Source: DATAUD01 sp036501665 (GTDB taxonomy: Bacteria; Verrucomicrobiota; Verrucomicrobiia; Limisphaerales; Palsa-1400). From it: a stretch of 64,000 nt of DNA. The position numbers and the translations under genes were made by a program. This document shows, piece by piece, positions 8,468-17,987 of the stretch (position 1 is the stretch's first letter; every line of letters starts with the position of its first letter). The stretch is taken from the NCBI GenBank assembly GCA_036501665.1, contig DASXZW010000104.1, forward strand, positions 1 through 64,000. The letters are read 5' to 3'. Below the pieces are notes generated by a model. It made no database searches. It saw only the letters and a list, made by a program, of their open reading frames with translations, and was not told the DNA's origin.

Positions 8468-11167
8468 ATGTCAGATAATCAAGATCCCAAGCCGCCGCAG
8501 AAACCCGGAGAAAATCCTCCGCAACCTCCCGCTGCAATTCCGCTTTTTGCCGCCAACGAGACCGTCCAGAAAATCAACGTCGCCGACGAGATCAAGAACT
8601 CGTTCCTCGATTACTCGATGTCGGTGATTATCTCTCGCGCGCTCCCCGATGCCCGCGATGGATTGAAACCCTCGCAACGGCGCATCCTCTACGCGATGCA
8701 CCGGCTCAACCTTTATCCCGGTCGCAAGCACTACAAGTGCGCCAAAATCTGCGGTGACACGAGCGGTGATTTTCATCCGCACGGCGAGGCTGTCATTTAT
8801 CCCACGCTCGTTCACATGGTTCAACCGTGGGCCATGCGCGAGCCGTTGATCGACGGCCAGGGCAACTTCGGTTCCGTTGAGGGCGATCCTCCTGCCGCGA
8901 TGCGTTATACCGAGGCGCGCATGACGCATCTCGGCGGCGCGCTCATGGAGGACATGGAAAAGGACACCGTTGATTTCGTCCCCAATTACGACGAACGCCT
9001 GACCGAGCCGCGGGTTTTCCCGGCCGCATTTCCGAATCTGTTGGTTAACGGCGGCACCGGCATCGCCGTCGGCATGGCCACCAACATGGCTCCGCACAAT
9101 CTTGGCGAAATCATCGACGGCGTTTGCGCGCAAATCGACAACCCGCAGATCACCGTTGAGCAATTGATGCAGTTCGTCAAAGGCCCGGATTTTCCCACCG
9201 GCTGCACCATTTGCGGGCTGACTGGCATCAAGGATTATTTCACGACTGGCCGGGGCTCGGTCAAAATTCGCGGAACAGTGGGCCTGGAGGAAATCAAAGG
9301 CGGCCGCGAACAAATCGTCGTCACCGCAATTCCCTACAACGTTAACCGCGCGGTGCTCGTCGAGCGAATCGCCGAGCTGGCCAACCAGAAAATTATTCCT
9401 GACATCACCGCAGTCCGCGATGAGTCGGACGAAAACACGCGCGTCGTCATCGAAATCAAGCGCGACGCCCTGCCGAAGGTTGTCATCAATAATCTTTACG
9501 AGCACACCGCGCTCGAAACCAGTTTCGCCGTCAATTCGCTCGCGATCGACCACGGACGCCCCAAAACGCTTGGGCTGAAGGACCTGATCAATTGCTACAT
9601 CGAACACCGTCGCGAAGTGGTCATTCGCCGCACGCGTTATGAATTGCGCAAGGCTGAGGACCGAGCTGAAACCCTTGAAGGCTTTCTTATCGCGCTGGCC
9701 AACCTCGACGAATTTATCCGCATTATTCGCCAGTCCAACAACCGCGAAGAAGCGCGAATCAAATTGTTGGCGTTCGATTTTACGCGTCAGCAGATCGAGC
9801 ACATCGGCGTCATCATTCGCAGTGAAGCTCGTGTCGCGAACGGCCGCTATTCCTTCAGCGAAGCTCAGGTGAATTCGATACTTGAACTGCGCCTGTATCA
9901 ATTAACCGGAATGGAAGTCGATAAAGTCCGCGCCGAATACGCGCAAATCCTGGAGCGCATCAAGGACTTGCTCGACATTCTGGCAAGGGAATCGCGCGTT
10001 TACGCGATCATCAAAGAAGAACTGCGCGTCATTAAGGAAAAATACGCCACGCCGCGTAAGACCGATCTGGTGCCTGAGCAAGGTGAAATCGCCATCGAGG
10101 ATTTGATCGCCAACGAAGGCGTCATTATCACCATCAGCCATGCCGGATTGATCAAGCGCACCAACGTCAGTTCCTATCGCGCGCAGCGGCGCGGCGGCAA
10201 GGGCGTCATCGGCATGACCACCCGCGAGGGCTCGTCCGCGCCCGGAGAGGTCGATGATTTTATCGAGCACCTTTTCACCGCGAGCACACACGATTATTTG
10301 ATGTTCTTCACGAACACCGGTCGCGCTTACGTGGAGCGAGTTCACGAAATTCCCGACATGGGCCGCGCCGCAAAAGGCCGCAGCATCGCCAATTTGCTCG
10401 AACTTAAGGCCGATGAAAAAATCGCCGCCTTGATCCGAATCATTTCAAAAACCGGCGACGGCAAGGAGGATCTTACCTGGACGCAGTCCGGCGAAATCTT
10501 CTTCGCCACGCAACAGGGGACCGTCAAGAAGACTTCCTTGAACGAATTCGCCAATGTCCGCAAAGGCGGCATCATCGCGATCACCATCGAGCAGGGCGAC
10601 ACATTGATCGAAGTCAAACTGACGCGCGGCAGCGCGGCGGAAAATGACGCCGTTGTTGATTCGGGCGATGAAGTGGTCCTGATCACTCGCGAAGGAATGA
10701 GCATTCGTTTTCCCGAATCGGATGTCCGCTCGATGGGCCGCGCCGCCGCCGGTGTGCGCGGAATTAATTTAAGCGAGACAGACGCGGTTGTCGCGCTGGC
10801 AGTCGTTGTTGCCGATGCGTCGCTTTTGGTTGCCGGGCAAAACGGAATCGGAAAACGCACCGATTTCGGCGAATACCGCCAACAGTCTCGCGGTGGCAAA
10901 GGCATCATCACCATGAAAACAACCGAACGCACCGGCACAGTCGTCGGCGCGCTGACGGTCAAGGACGCCGACGAAATCATGCTCATTACTGTTGGCGGCC
11001 AAATGGTGCGAACGCGCGTCAGCGACATCCGCGAAGCCGGGCGCAACACGCAAGGCGTGAAATTGATCGAACTGGGCGAGTCCGACAAACTCCAAGCCAT
11101 CGCCCCCGTCATCAGCGAGGAAAAGGAAGAAGGCGCCGAACCCGCGCCGCCTTCAAGCGAACAATAA
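8468..11167 (+). CDS. gyrA: DNA gyrase subunit A
   Basis: The 899-residue protein is the breakage-reunion subunit. The catalytic tyrosine is Tyr147 (AAMRYTEARM). The C-terminal pinwheel contains a canonical GyrA box QRRGGKG, which marks it as gyrase rather than topoisomerase IV, and later repeats such as QQSRGGKG. A proline-rich N-terminal extension of about 30 residues (KPPQKPGENPPQPP) precedes the conserved INVADEIKNSFLDYSMSVI. In the quinolone pocket the segment HPHGEAVIYP has alanine (Ala108) where E. coli has Ser83 and proline (Pro112) where E. coli has Asp87. The gene is the last of the string gyrB, kinase, small partner, gyrA, starting 8 bases after its neighbour. Confidence 0.96.
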   Translation: MSDNQDPKPPQKPGENPPQPPAAIPLFAANETVQKINVADEIKNSFLDYSMSVIISRALPDARDGLKPSQRRILYAMHRLNLYPGRKHYKCAKICGDTSGDFHPHGEAVIYPTLVHMVQPWAMREPLIDGQGNFGSVEGDPPAAMRYTEARMTHLGGALMEDMEKDTVDFVPNYDERLTEPRVFPAAFPNLLVNGGTGIAVGMATNMAPHNLGEIIDGVCAQIDNPQITVEQLMQFVKGPDFPTGCTICGLTGIKDYFTTGRGSVKIRGTVGLEEIKGGREQIVVTAIPYNVNRAVLVERIAELANQKIIPDITAVRDESDENTRVVIEIKRDALPKVVINNLYEHTALETSFAVNSLAIDHGRPKTLGLKDLINCYIEHRREVVIRRTRYELRKAEDRAETLEGFLIALANLDEFIRIIRQSNNREEARIKLLAFDFTRQQIEHIGVIIRSEARVANGRYSFSEAQVNSILELRLYQLTGMEVDKVRAEYAQILERIKDLLDILARESRVYAIIKEELRVIKEKYATPRKTDLVPEQGEIAIEDLIANEGVIITISHAGLIKRTNVSSYRAQRRGGKGVIGMTTREGSSAPGEVDDFIEHLFTASTHDYLMFFTNTGRAYVERVHEIPDMGRAAKGRSIANLLELKADEKIAALIRIISKTGDGKEDLTWTQSGEIFFATQQGTVKKTSLNEFANVRKGGIIAITIEQGDTLIEVKLTRGSAAENDAVVDSGDEVVLITREGMSIRFPESDVRSMGRAAAGVRGINLSETDAVVALAVVVADASLLVAGQNGIGKRTDFGEYRQQSRGGKGIITMKTTERTGTVVGALTVKDADEIMLITVGGQMVRTRVSDIREAGRNTQGVKLIELGESDKLQAIAPVISEEKEEGAEPAPPSSEQ

Positions 11168-11173
11168 TTCTAT

Positions 11174-11201
11174 GGTAGGGACGCCTCGCCGAGGCGTCCG
11201 C
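11174..11201. repeat. REP-like hairpin with GTAG head, copy 1
   Basis: This 28-base element starts with GGTAGG and contains the perfect palindrome GACGCCTCGCCGAGGCGTC. Identical 28-base copies stand at 36104-36131 and 60538-60565. It lies directly after gyrA and could also act as a transcription barrier, although no T-run follows. Confidence 0.8.
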
Positions 11202-11260
11202 TGTGCCAAAAAGCGCAAGCATCCTTGACCGCGAGTTTCCGTCTCCCCATTCTTTTGCCA

Positions 11261-12640
11261 ATGCCATCCGGCGATATTATTGACAATTTGCGGCGAATCG
11301 TGGGCCCCGCGAACGTCCTCACGGACAAGGAAGATTTAATTTCGTATTCCTTCGACGGGACTGCCGCGCTGCAACAAATGCCCGGCTGCGTGGTCTTCGT
11401 TTCCAACACGAATCAGGTCAGCGAAATCCTCAAGTTCGCCAATACCAATAAAATTCCCATCGTCACGCGCGGCTCCGGCACCGGCTTGAGCGGCGGCAGT
11501 CTGCCCAGTCCTGATTGTGTTGTGCTTTGCACCGTGCGAATGGCCTCGATTCTTGAATTGGACCGCGCCAATTTGACTTTGCTCACCGAACCAGGCGCGA
11601 CGACCCTCCAAATCGCCGATGCCGCCTCCGCTGCGGGACTTTTTTATCCACCCGATCCCGGTTCAATGAAAATTTCCACCATCGGCGGCAACGTCGCGGA
11701 AAATTCCGGCGGCTTGCGCGGCCTGAAATACGGCATTACCCGAAATTACGTCATGGGCCTGGAAATCGTTTTGCCGAATGGCGAAATTATGTGGACAGGC
11801 AACAAATGCGTCAAGGACGTCGCCGGCTACTCGATCAAGGACATTTTTATCGGCTCCGAAGGCACGCTCGGTGTCATCACTAAAGTTCTGTTGAAGTTGA
11901 TTCCAAAGCCCGCCGCGAAAAAGACAATGCTCGCGACCTTCTCCCAAATGGACCACGCCGCCGAGGCCGTGTCGGCGATCATCGCCGCGCAAATCATTCC
12001 CTGCACCCTGGAATTTCTCGATCGCACGACGATTCATTGCGTCGAGGATTACGCAAAAATCGGCCTGCCCCTGGATTGCGAGGCGCTTCTCCTGATGGAA
12101 ACCGACGGTCATCCTGGCGCTGTTGCCGACGAAGCCGCGCGAATGGAACAAATCTGCCGCGACCACAATTGCAAGGAGGTTCGCATTGCCCGCGATGAAG
12201 CCGAAGGCAACAAACTGGCGAGCGCCCGTCGCAGCGCCTTCTCCGCGCTCGCCCGCGTTGCGCCGACAACGATCCTCGAAGACGCCACCGTTCCTCGCAG
12301 CGAACTGGCTGCGATGATTCGCTTTGTGGAATCCATCGCTGTAAAATATAAACTCCGAATCGGCACCTTCGGCCACATGGGCGACGGCAATCTGCACCCG
12401 ACCTTCCTCACCGACGAACGCAACAAAGACGAGATGCACCGCGTCGAGGAAGCCTTCAAGGAAATCTTCGACGAAGCGATTCGCCGGGGCGGAACGATCA
12501 CCGGTGAACACGGTATCGGCATGGCCAAAAAATCATTTCTGCCCAAATTTCTTGGTGACGCCCAAATGCGCGTGACCCGCGAACTCCGACGCGTCCTCGA
12601 CCCGAACGGCATCCTCAATCCCGGGAAAATGTTTGACTGA
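11261..12640 (+). CDS. glcD: FAD-linked oxidase, glycolate/lactate oxidase GlcD type
   Basis: The product has about 459 residues from the ATG at 11261; an upstream TTG at 11225 would add 12 residues but is less likely. The N-terminal half is a PCMH-type FAD-binding domain (PIVTRGSGTGLSGGSLPS, then PPDPGSMKISTIGGNVAENS and GGLRGLKYG). The C-terminal half is the FAD-oxidase cap with the metal-binding run GTFGHMGDGNLHPTF and the closing EHGIGMAKKSFL ... DPNGILNPGKM. These are hallmarks of GlcD-like 2-hydroxyacid oxidases, which oxidise glycolate or D-lactate. No glcE or glcF subunit follows, so it may work alone or with partners encoded elsewhere. The substrate is not decided by sequence. Confidence 0.88.
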   Translation: MPSGDIIDNLRRIVGPANVLTDKEDLISYSFDGTAALQQMPGCVVFVSNTNQVSEILKFANTNKIPIVTRGSGTGLSGGSLPSPDCVVLCTVRMASILELDRANLTLLTEPGATTLQIADAASAAGLFYPPDPGSMKISTIGGNVAENSGGLRGLKYGITRNYVMGLEIVLPNGEIMWTGNKCVKDVAGYSIKDIFIGSEGTLGVITKVLLKLIPKPAAKKTMLATFSQMDHAAEAVSAIIAAQIIPCTLEFLDRTTIHCVEDYAKIGLPLDCEALLLMETDGHPGAVADEAARMEQICRDHNCKEVRIARDEAEGNKLASARRSAFSALARVAPTTILEDATVPRSELAAMIRFVESIAVKYKLRIGTFGHMGDGNLHPTFLTDERNKDEMHRVEEAFKEIFDEAIRRGGTITGEHGIGMAKKSFLPKFLGDAQMRVTRELRRVLDPNGILNPGKMFD

Positions 12641-12697
12641 TCCAGAAGCGCGCCAACTAAAACATTGGCCGATTTGTTAAGTCCCACTTTTCAATTC

Positions 12698-12720
12698 TCG
12701 CCCCGCATTGCGGGGAGAGA
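12698..12720. terminator. Hairpin between convergent genes
   Basis: The stem CCCCGC-ATT-GCGGGG, extended by CTC and GAG on the outside with one mismatch, sits between the ends of glcD (plus strand) and the TPR/FG-GAP gene (minus strand). There is no T-run on either side, so a classic intrinsic terminator is not shown. The position between convergent genes suggests a two-way stop. Confidence 0.35.
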
Positions 12721-12816
12721 ACGGACGCAGCACCGCGAGCGGTGCATCTCTTGTCTGTTCCGACTAAGCGCCAAGAGAGGGGCGCTCGACTCATCCTCAC
12801 ACAATTGGCTGCAAAA

Positions 12817-15800
12817 TCAGTGCGCGCTCGCAGAGGAAACCTCCGCTTTGCCGCTGAGAATATTCGGCCCAACCCATCGAGTGTTATATTTTTTAATCCA
12901 GGCGTCATCAGAAGTGGAAGGACGAGGCTCGTGACCGTAGGCTTGGTCATCCATCCCTCGAAACGGCAAAGGCTCAACCGACCATCCGTGCCCAACATGG
13001 AAATCCGCGTCCTTGTCCCAACCGACGACATGCAGGAAAAAATCGCGCCTAAATCCCGGCGGTATCGACGGAAGCCGGCTCGCCGCAAAACTCAGCGCCA
13101 ATTCGTCGCCCCCATTCAACAGCGCCAATTTGTCATCGCGTTCGCCCACCAACTCGCCGACATCGCCATAACGCGTACACCAACCCGAGGGCGTGCGGTC
13201 CCACGGCGGTGTGGAAAACACATTGTCGTATTCGGGAGTCAGCGGCAGCGAATCGGGCAAGTTCGCGTATCGACTAAATCCGCGCCAATGCAAATCCGCG
13301 TTGTCCGGCTTGATCGTCGCTTCCCGATTCTGTTCGCCGGCAATTCTTTCGCACAACGCAGCGCAATCCCAATGAATTTCAAAAGCAGTGGTGAGCCTGA
13401 GCCACTGCGAACCAGATGGAAGCTTGCCCTCCAAATCCACAAGGATCGTTTTCGTCTTTCCCGCAGGAGCGCCAACATCAGCGGAGACAGTCTTCCACGA
13501 GCCATCGGGAAGTTGCGCCTCAAGCGTCGGAAAAGGGAAAGGCAGAGAAGAGTCCAGGGAAGCCGCGACATTCGCCATCCCTCCGCCAAATCGCAACCAG
13601 CCAGTCAAAACTAGAACCAACGGACGCTCAACCGCCAGCGGACCAAAATCCATCGTGACCGAGTAAGGTTCAGCCAGCCCGCGAAGTTGCGCCTGGCGCA
13701 AATGCACCGGCGAAACCATTTTCTCATCCACCCGCGAAAGAGCCTCAGTCACATCAAGACCGTCGCTGCGTGTTGCCTTTCGGAGCGCCGCCGACGGACA
13801 AAGCGTCCAAAGTTCATGCGGCGGGAACGGCTTGCTCGCGTGCATTTTGCTGGTGGGAAAAACCAGCGTCCCCTCGGGATGATCAACAGCCACCAGGCTT
13901 GCGCTGTCCAGATAAAGAACCTCCCGCAATTCTTCCGTGACCCGCACTTCGTATTTCCCGTCGCGCGTCGGAAACCGTTGATTGTCGCCCAAAGATAAAA
14001 ACTCCTCCGGGTCCGCCTCGATGAAACGGCTTTCAGTCAGCGGCAGTCCCAGCGGCGCCGCGCCGAGAATGTCGGTCACGAACTTGAATCGGTGGCCGTC
14101 CCAAGCGTAAAGATTGGGACAAGAGCCGGAAGGAAGCGTCAATTCGTCCAAAGTCAAAATATTCGTATTGACCGGCACATCGACGAGTGTGCTTGCCAGG
14201 TCAAACCAATGAATTTTCACCGAGTCGAGCTTGTCGTGCTGGCCAACGCCAATCTCAAAAGGCAGCTCGTGCAACGTCCGGCTCGTCCGCCAATTGCCCG
14301 CGGCCAATTCCGCGCGGACACCGAGCGCGCTGGAATTCGAGCGGTGCCCCGCGAGGCGAAGTTTCAATTGCCGGTTGGCGTTGCCGCCGTCATTGCGAAA
14401 ATATCGAAGCCCGCCCGCTGAACTGACAATAAGATCAGTGTCTCCATCATCGTCGAAGTCAGCGGCCACAATTCCACTCACCGAAGAAACAGAGTCAAGA
14501 CCAAGTTCTTTGGTGACATCGAGAAAGCCCATGCGTCCGCGATTCCGCCAGGCGCGCACACCGTTGTCGCCGTAAGCGAACACGTCGAGCCAGCCATCGT
14601 TGTCATAATCGAACAACAACAGTCCTTTGACGTGAAGACCTTTGAGCGAAAGCCTTGCCCGTTCTTTCGTACCGTCGAAGACAACTATAATCTCGCTCTC
14701 ACCTGCAACGATCAAGTCGGGCTGAAGATCATTGTTCAAATCACCCGTCGCAACGACCGAACCGGACGGCCAATCGCTCGCTAAATTCGTTTCTACAAAC
14801 GCTCCGGCGCGTTGTTTGGCAAAGTAAGACGGAGGTTTTCCGGCTCGCGCCGAAAAAATTCCCGGCAACCCCTCGTTGTTCCAATCTTCCGACGTGACGT
14901 CCGTAACGCCCGGCCACGTCAGAGGCAGGCCGGAATTGGTTTCCTTGTCTGCGAAGTAGAAATTTCCAAGATTGCGATACACGCGCAATCCGTTGCCTTC
15001 CGGGAGAACCGCCAGCAGATCAAGCTTTCCGGTGAAATCCAGGTCCGCCAAAATTCCATCGCGCGCTTTCAGGTTCTGCAAGCCCGATGCCCTTGTGAAA
15101 TCGCGGAATTGTCCGTTGGTCTCGAACTTGAAAGCGCGCGAATCCTGTTCGCCCAGCATGACCACATCCTCGAATCCGTCGTTATCAAGGTCGCCGGACA
15201 AACACTTAAGGTAAGTTGCGTTTGATTTGAGTGTCAGCAAATTGCCCAACGGCTCAAAGCGGCCCTGATTATTGACAAGCAAACGAAATCCGTTGCTTTC
15301 CACAACAAACAAACTGTTGCGCCCGTCATGGTTGAAATCCAACACAGTCATTGGCCCGTGAAAATCCGACGCGCGCTGGCCGAATGCCGTCGCCGTCGCC
15401 TCGACAAAACGGACAAGCGCGCCGCGTTCCGACGGTTGTTCCAAAACAAACGCCACTTGAGGCTGCGTGTATTTGCATCGTTCCTGCGCCGCCGCGCCGC
15501 CTCCCGTCAGATTGGGATTTTTGGCCAACAACTCTTGATGCTTCTTGAGCTCGCTTGCCGCCTCATCCGTCTGGCCCGCCTGCTGAAGCAACCGGCTGAG
15601 TTGGTAATGGGCCGAGGGATGGTCCGGGTCAAATTGCACCACCGACTCAAGATTTTGAATCGCTTCGTCGTTGTGCCCGAGGCGCGCCTGCGCCATCGCT
15701 AGCTGAAAATTGAGCGCGGTAACGGCGGGATCAATTTTTTGGGATTGTTCAAACGCCTGAACCGCCGGTTCCGGCTGCTCCAAATGCATGTAAGCCAGCC

Positions 15801-16119
15801 CCATCAGGTAATACGCCGCCGCGCTATTGTGATCGAGCTTCAACGCAAGTTGGCAGGAGTCAATTGCCGCCGAGTTGCTCTCCGCGAGCAAATAGGCATT
15901 CGCGAGATTCAGATGAAGATTGAGGTCCTCGGGAGCAATCCGCATCGCCCGTTCATAAACCGCAATCGCGTTGGTGGCCTCTTGCTTTTCAAGATAGCCG
16001 TTGCCCCGGCTCATCAAAACCGTGAAAGAATCGCCGGTCGAAGCGGAATGGCACCCAAATTGAATCGCCGCAACGACTGCTACAACTCCCAAACAAACCC
16101 AGGAAAGGCGTCGGGACAT
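12817..16119 (-). CDS. TPR and FG-GAP/VCBS repeat protein with UnbV (CRTAC1-like) domain
   Basis: This 1100-residue exported protein starts with a membrane signal (SWVCLGVVAVVAAIQFGC); the cysteine after the hydrophobic run may be lipidated, although the lipobox is imperfect. Residues about 30-215 are tandem TPR helices (AIAVYERAMRIAPEDLNLHL, AAAYYLMGLAYMHL and so on). Residues about 255-620 contain repeated calcium-binding FG-GAP/VCBS blades (VLDFNHDGRNSLFVV, SGDLDNDGFEDVVML, GDLNNDLQPDLIVAG, AADFDDDGDTDLIVS). An ASPIC/UnbV-like domain follows (SSALGVRAELAAGN), then a long C-terminal region of unknown type. The architecture is typical of Verrucomicrobia, Acidobacteria and Planctomycetes surface proteins of unknown role, probably in protein or glycan contact. 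The start is supported by GAGGA upstream. Confidence 0.8.
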   Translation of the reverse strand: MSRRLSWVCLGVVAVVAAIQFGCHSASTGDSFTVLMSRGNGYLEKQEATNAIAVYERAMRIAPEDLNLHLNLANAYLLAESNSAAIDSCQLALKLDHNSAAAYYLMGLAYMHLEQPEPAVQAFEQSQKIDPAVTALNFQLAMAQARLGHNDEAIQNLESVVQFDPDHPSAHYQLSRLLQQAGQTDEAASELKKHQELLAKNPNLTGGGAAAQERCKYTQPQVAFVLEQPSERGALVRFVEATATAFGQRASDFHGPMTVLDFNHDGRNSLFVVESNGFRLLVNNQGRFEPLGNLLTLKSNATYLKCLSGDLDNDGFEDVVMLGEQDSRAFKFETNGQFRDFTRASGLQNLKARDGILADLDFTGKLDLLAVLPEGNGLRVYRNLGNFYFADKETNSGLPLTWPGVTDVTSEDWNNEGLPGIFSARAGKPPSYFAKQRAGAFVETNLASDWPSGSVVATGDLNNDLQPDLIVAGESEIIVVFDGTKERARLSLKGLHVKGLLLFDYDNDGWLDVFAYGDNGVRAWRNRGRMGFLDVTKELGLDSVSSVSGIVAADFDDDGDTDLIVSSAGGLRYFRNDGGNANRQLKLRLAGHRSNSSALGVRAELAAGNWRTSRTLHELPFEIGVGQHDKLDSVKIHWFDLASTLVDVPVNTNILTLDELTLPSGSCPNLYAWDGHRFKFVTDILGAAPLGLPLTESRFIEADPEEFLSLGDNQRFPTRDGKYEVRVTEELREVLYLDSASLVAVDHPEGTLVFPTSKMHASKPFPPHELWTLCPSAALRKATRSDGLDVTEALSRVDEKMVSPVHLRQAQLRGLAEPYSVTMDFGPLAVERPLVLVLTGWLRFGGGMANVAASLDSSLPFPFPTLEAQLPDGSWKTVSADVGAPAGKTKTILVDLEGKLPSGSQWLRLTTAFEIHWDCAALCERIAGEQNREATIKPDNADLHWRGFSRYANLPDSLPLTPEYDNVFSTPPWDRTPSGWCTRYGDVGELVGERDDKLALLNGGDELALSFAASRLPSIPPGFRRDFFLHVVGWDKDADFHVGHGWSVEPLPFRGMDDQAYGHEPRPSTSDDAWIKKYNTRWVGPNILSGKAEVSSASAH

Positions 16120-16274
16120 CGTAAATCCTCAGGCGATTGGGAACGCCGCTTTGATCAACCCTGCGCAAAAGGTTTTCCACGCGCAAGACTCGTTATAATT
16201 GACTACTTTGTCGGTCGGATTCAATAACCCAATGATGGGACAAACCACGTTCCGTTCGCAAGAGCGTGATCGTC

Positions 16275-17735
16275 TTAAAAATTGAACGACAATTGCGCGT
16301 AAGCGTAATCGGCATCCGCCCTCCCGCCGTGACCGTTGAGCGATTCCCGAATGTAATCACCCGCGAAGAAGTGCGCGAACCCGCCTTGCAGCGAAGCAAA
16401 GCTCGCCATCATCCAAGTCGCTGTGAGGTCCAGTTCCTCTCCAACAAAACTTCCGTAACCAGGATGAATTCCATAACCGCCAGTCGAACGCGCCCCGCCA
16501 TTGCCCTGATAAAAGAAATCCGACGTGGTCGCGAGCCAATACGCATACCCATCAATGCTCAACGTCACCGGTTTTACTGGCTTAATCGAACCAGACAGAT
16601 GCAAGTCCTGCATATTCTGTAAAGAAAAGAAATCCATGATGCCGTAAAGGCCGTGTTGGGAGGGGAAAAGGTTATCAAACGTCCCATGATGCCCATCCTT
16701 CGCATTGCTGTCGCCCGAACCATAATTATATTCCAATCCCACTCGAGGAGACATCATAACATCCTTCCAAGTGTAGCCCCCCACTGCGTGAATGGCGAAG
16801 GCTGACTGCGTCATGCTGGGCGTAGTCGTGCTCGATTCAAACCGGCCAAATTGATAAACCCCTTCCGCGTTATAATCCCACCCGTGCAGCGCATTCGGAA
16901 GCGACTTCACACGCGCCCCAATGCTGTAAATATCCCGTGGCGATGCCGGAGCGTATTGCACCGGCTTTTCAGCCGCTTCATAAGCCGGATGCCCATCCGT
17001 ATTTCGCGCCAGAACATAAAACTGCGATTCCTGAACCGGAATCAAAGTCCTCGTCGAAGCGTAGATTCCCGAAAACTTGTCGTGACTGTCCGAGGTGTCA
17101 AACCCATGCAAATCAGGAAGAACCGGCTGGCTGACAAATGCATCCACCCAAAAACTGGAAGTCTGGTAGCGAAGCTTGGCCGCATCGTAAGACCGACCGA
17201 AATTCAACCAGTCCGCGACCCCGATAAACCGCTGATCCCCATAAATTAATTCCTGGCGCCCCACCTTCGCGACAAGTGGAAATTCCGCGGCATTCCCCAA
17301 GGCAACCCACGCCTGTCGCAACGAATAATGATCATTGTCAGGACTGGGAACGCGATCGTCATCGAACGATGTTGCGTCCTGCATCTCGCCATAAACTTCA
17401 ATCCACGGGCAAGGCAGCCAGCCCAGATGCACCCGTTCCCGCATCAATTCGTACGAGTTTTCCGAATCGCCCGTATGCTGGAAATCGGCGTTCTTCCGAT
17501 TCGGAACGGCAAAATAAGCCTTGTCCTCATACCGCGCGCGCACCTGTCCGCCGATGTCCCAATTGCCAAACCCGCTGTTCTGCTGGCGCAGCCAATCATT
17601 CAACAAGCCCGGCTGCGGTGCGGGCGGCATCGTGAAAGTGGACAGGTTAGTTTGAGCAAACGCCGTCCTCTCCATGCTGAAAAGCAGACCGAGTCCGGCG
17701 ACGAGAATTCCTAGTGGTTTGATGTTGTTGGGCAT
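16275..17735 (-). CDS. Outer-membrane porin, alginate-export family
   Basis: About 486 residues from the ATG at 17735 (an in-frame start at 17771 is possible). A signal peptide (PLGILVAGLGLLFSMERTAFAQ) is followed by a beta-rich protein. It has the typical blocks GQVRARYE, RERVHLGW, EVYGEMQDA, LRQAWVALGN, KVGRQELIYGDQRFIG and DWLNFGRSYDAAKLRY, and ends in a strand with terminal phenylalanine (YAYAQLSFNF). These are the marks of the alginate-export (AlgE-like) barrel family. Members make an outer-membrane channel; many outside Pseudomonas do not export alginate, so the cargo is unknown. It is read towards the TPR/FG-GAP gene and diverges from the Gfo/Idh gene across a gap holding a long palindrome. 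Confidence 0.8.
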   Translation of the reverse strand: MPNNIKPLGILVAGLGLLFSMERTAFAQTNLSTFTMPPAPQPGLLNDWLRQQNSGFGNWDIGGQVRARYEDKAYFAVPNRKNADFQHTGDSENSYELMRERVHLGWLPCPWIEVYGEMQDATSFDDDRVPSPDNDHYSLRQAWVALGNAAEFPLVAKVGRQELIYGDQRFIGVADWLNFGRSYDAAKLRYQTSSFWVDAFVSQPVLPDLHGFDTSDSHDKFSGIYASTRTLIPVQESQFYVLARNTDGHPAYEAAEKPVQYAPASPRDIYSIGARVKSLPNALHGWDYNAEGVYQFGRFESSTTTPSMTQSAFAIHAVGGYTWKDVMMSPRVGLEYNYGSGDSNAKDGHHGTFDNLFPSQHGLYGIMDFFSLQNMQDLHLSGSIKPVKPVTLSIDGYAYWLATTSDFFYQGNGGARSTGGYGIHPGYGSFVGEELDLTATWMMASFASLQGGFAHFFAGDYIRESLNGHGGRADADYAYAQLSFNF

Positions 17736-17824
17736 GACCCGGATATTTCCAAATAATCGTTTTGACGCCAACGATTAGGGGACAAGCGGTGGGATTTTTG
17801 GTGCGAATGGCAAAGGAAACCGTG

Positions 17825-17849
17825 GTTTGACAGGGAATCCCTGACAAAC
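17825..17849. promoter_or_regulatory. 25-base near-perfect palindrome, operator candidate
   Basis: Arms GTTTGACAGGGA (17825-17836) and TCCCTGACAAAC (17838-17849) surround one central A; only one position per arm fails to pair. It lies in the 250-base gap between the divergent porin and Gfo/Idh genes and contains a TTGACA hexamer (17827-17832). The dyad shape is that of a dimeric repressor site. No T-run follows, which argues against a terminator. Confidence 0.45.
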
Positions 17850-17987
17850 TCCGTTAAAGGCGCGCTTGGGCCGGGTTCCGCCTGATCGCTTTCAATTAAT
17901 ATCTGGCAAAGGGTCGGAATGAAATCGTCGGGCTGAATTACTGCTTGCCATTTTTCGTCCAATCATGGCTTCCTTTAGGGATTATTC

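Noticed and set aside
5061..11167. Replication origin near gyrB/gyrA
   Set aside because: Only one DnaA-box-like 9-mer with one mismatch is seen (4921-4929); no cluster and no dnaA, dnaN or recF is present.
12742..15702. Long plus-strand open frames opposite the TPR/FG-GAP gene
   Set aside because: They are antisense shadows of a gene with clear domain repeats on the minus strand; their translations are arginine-rich and featureless.
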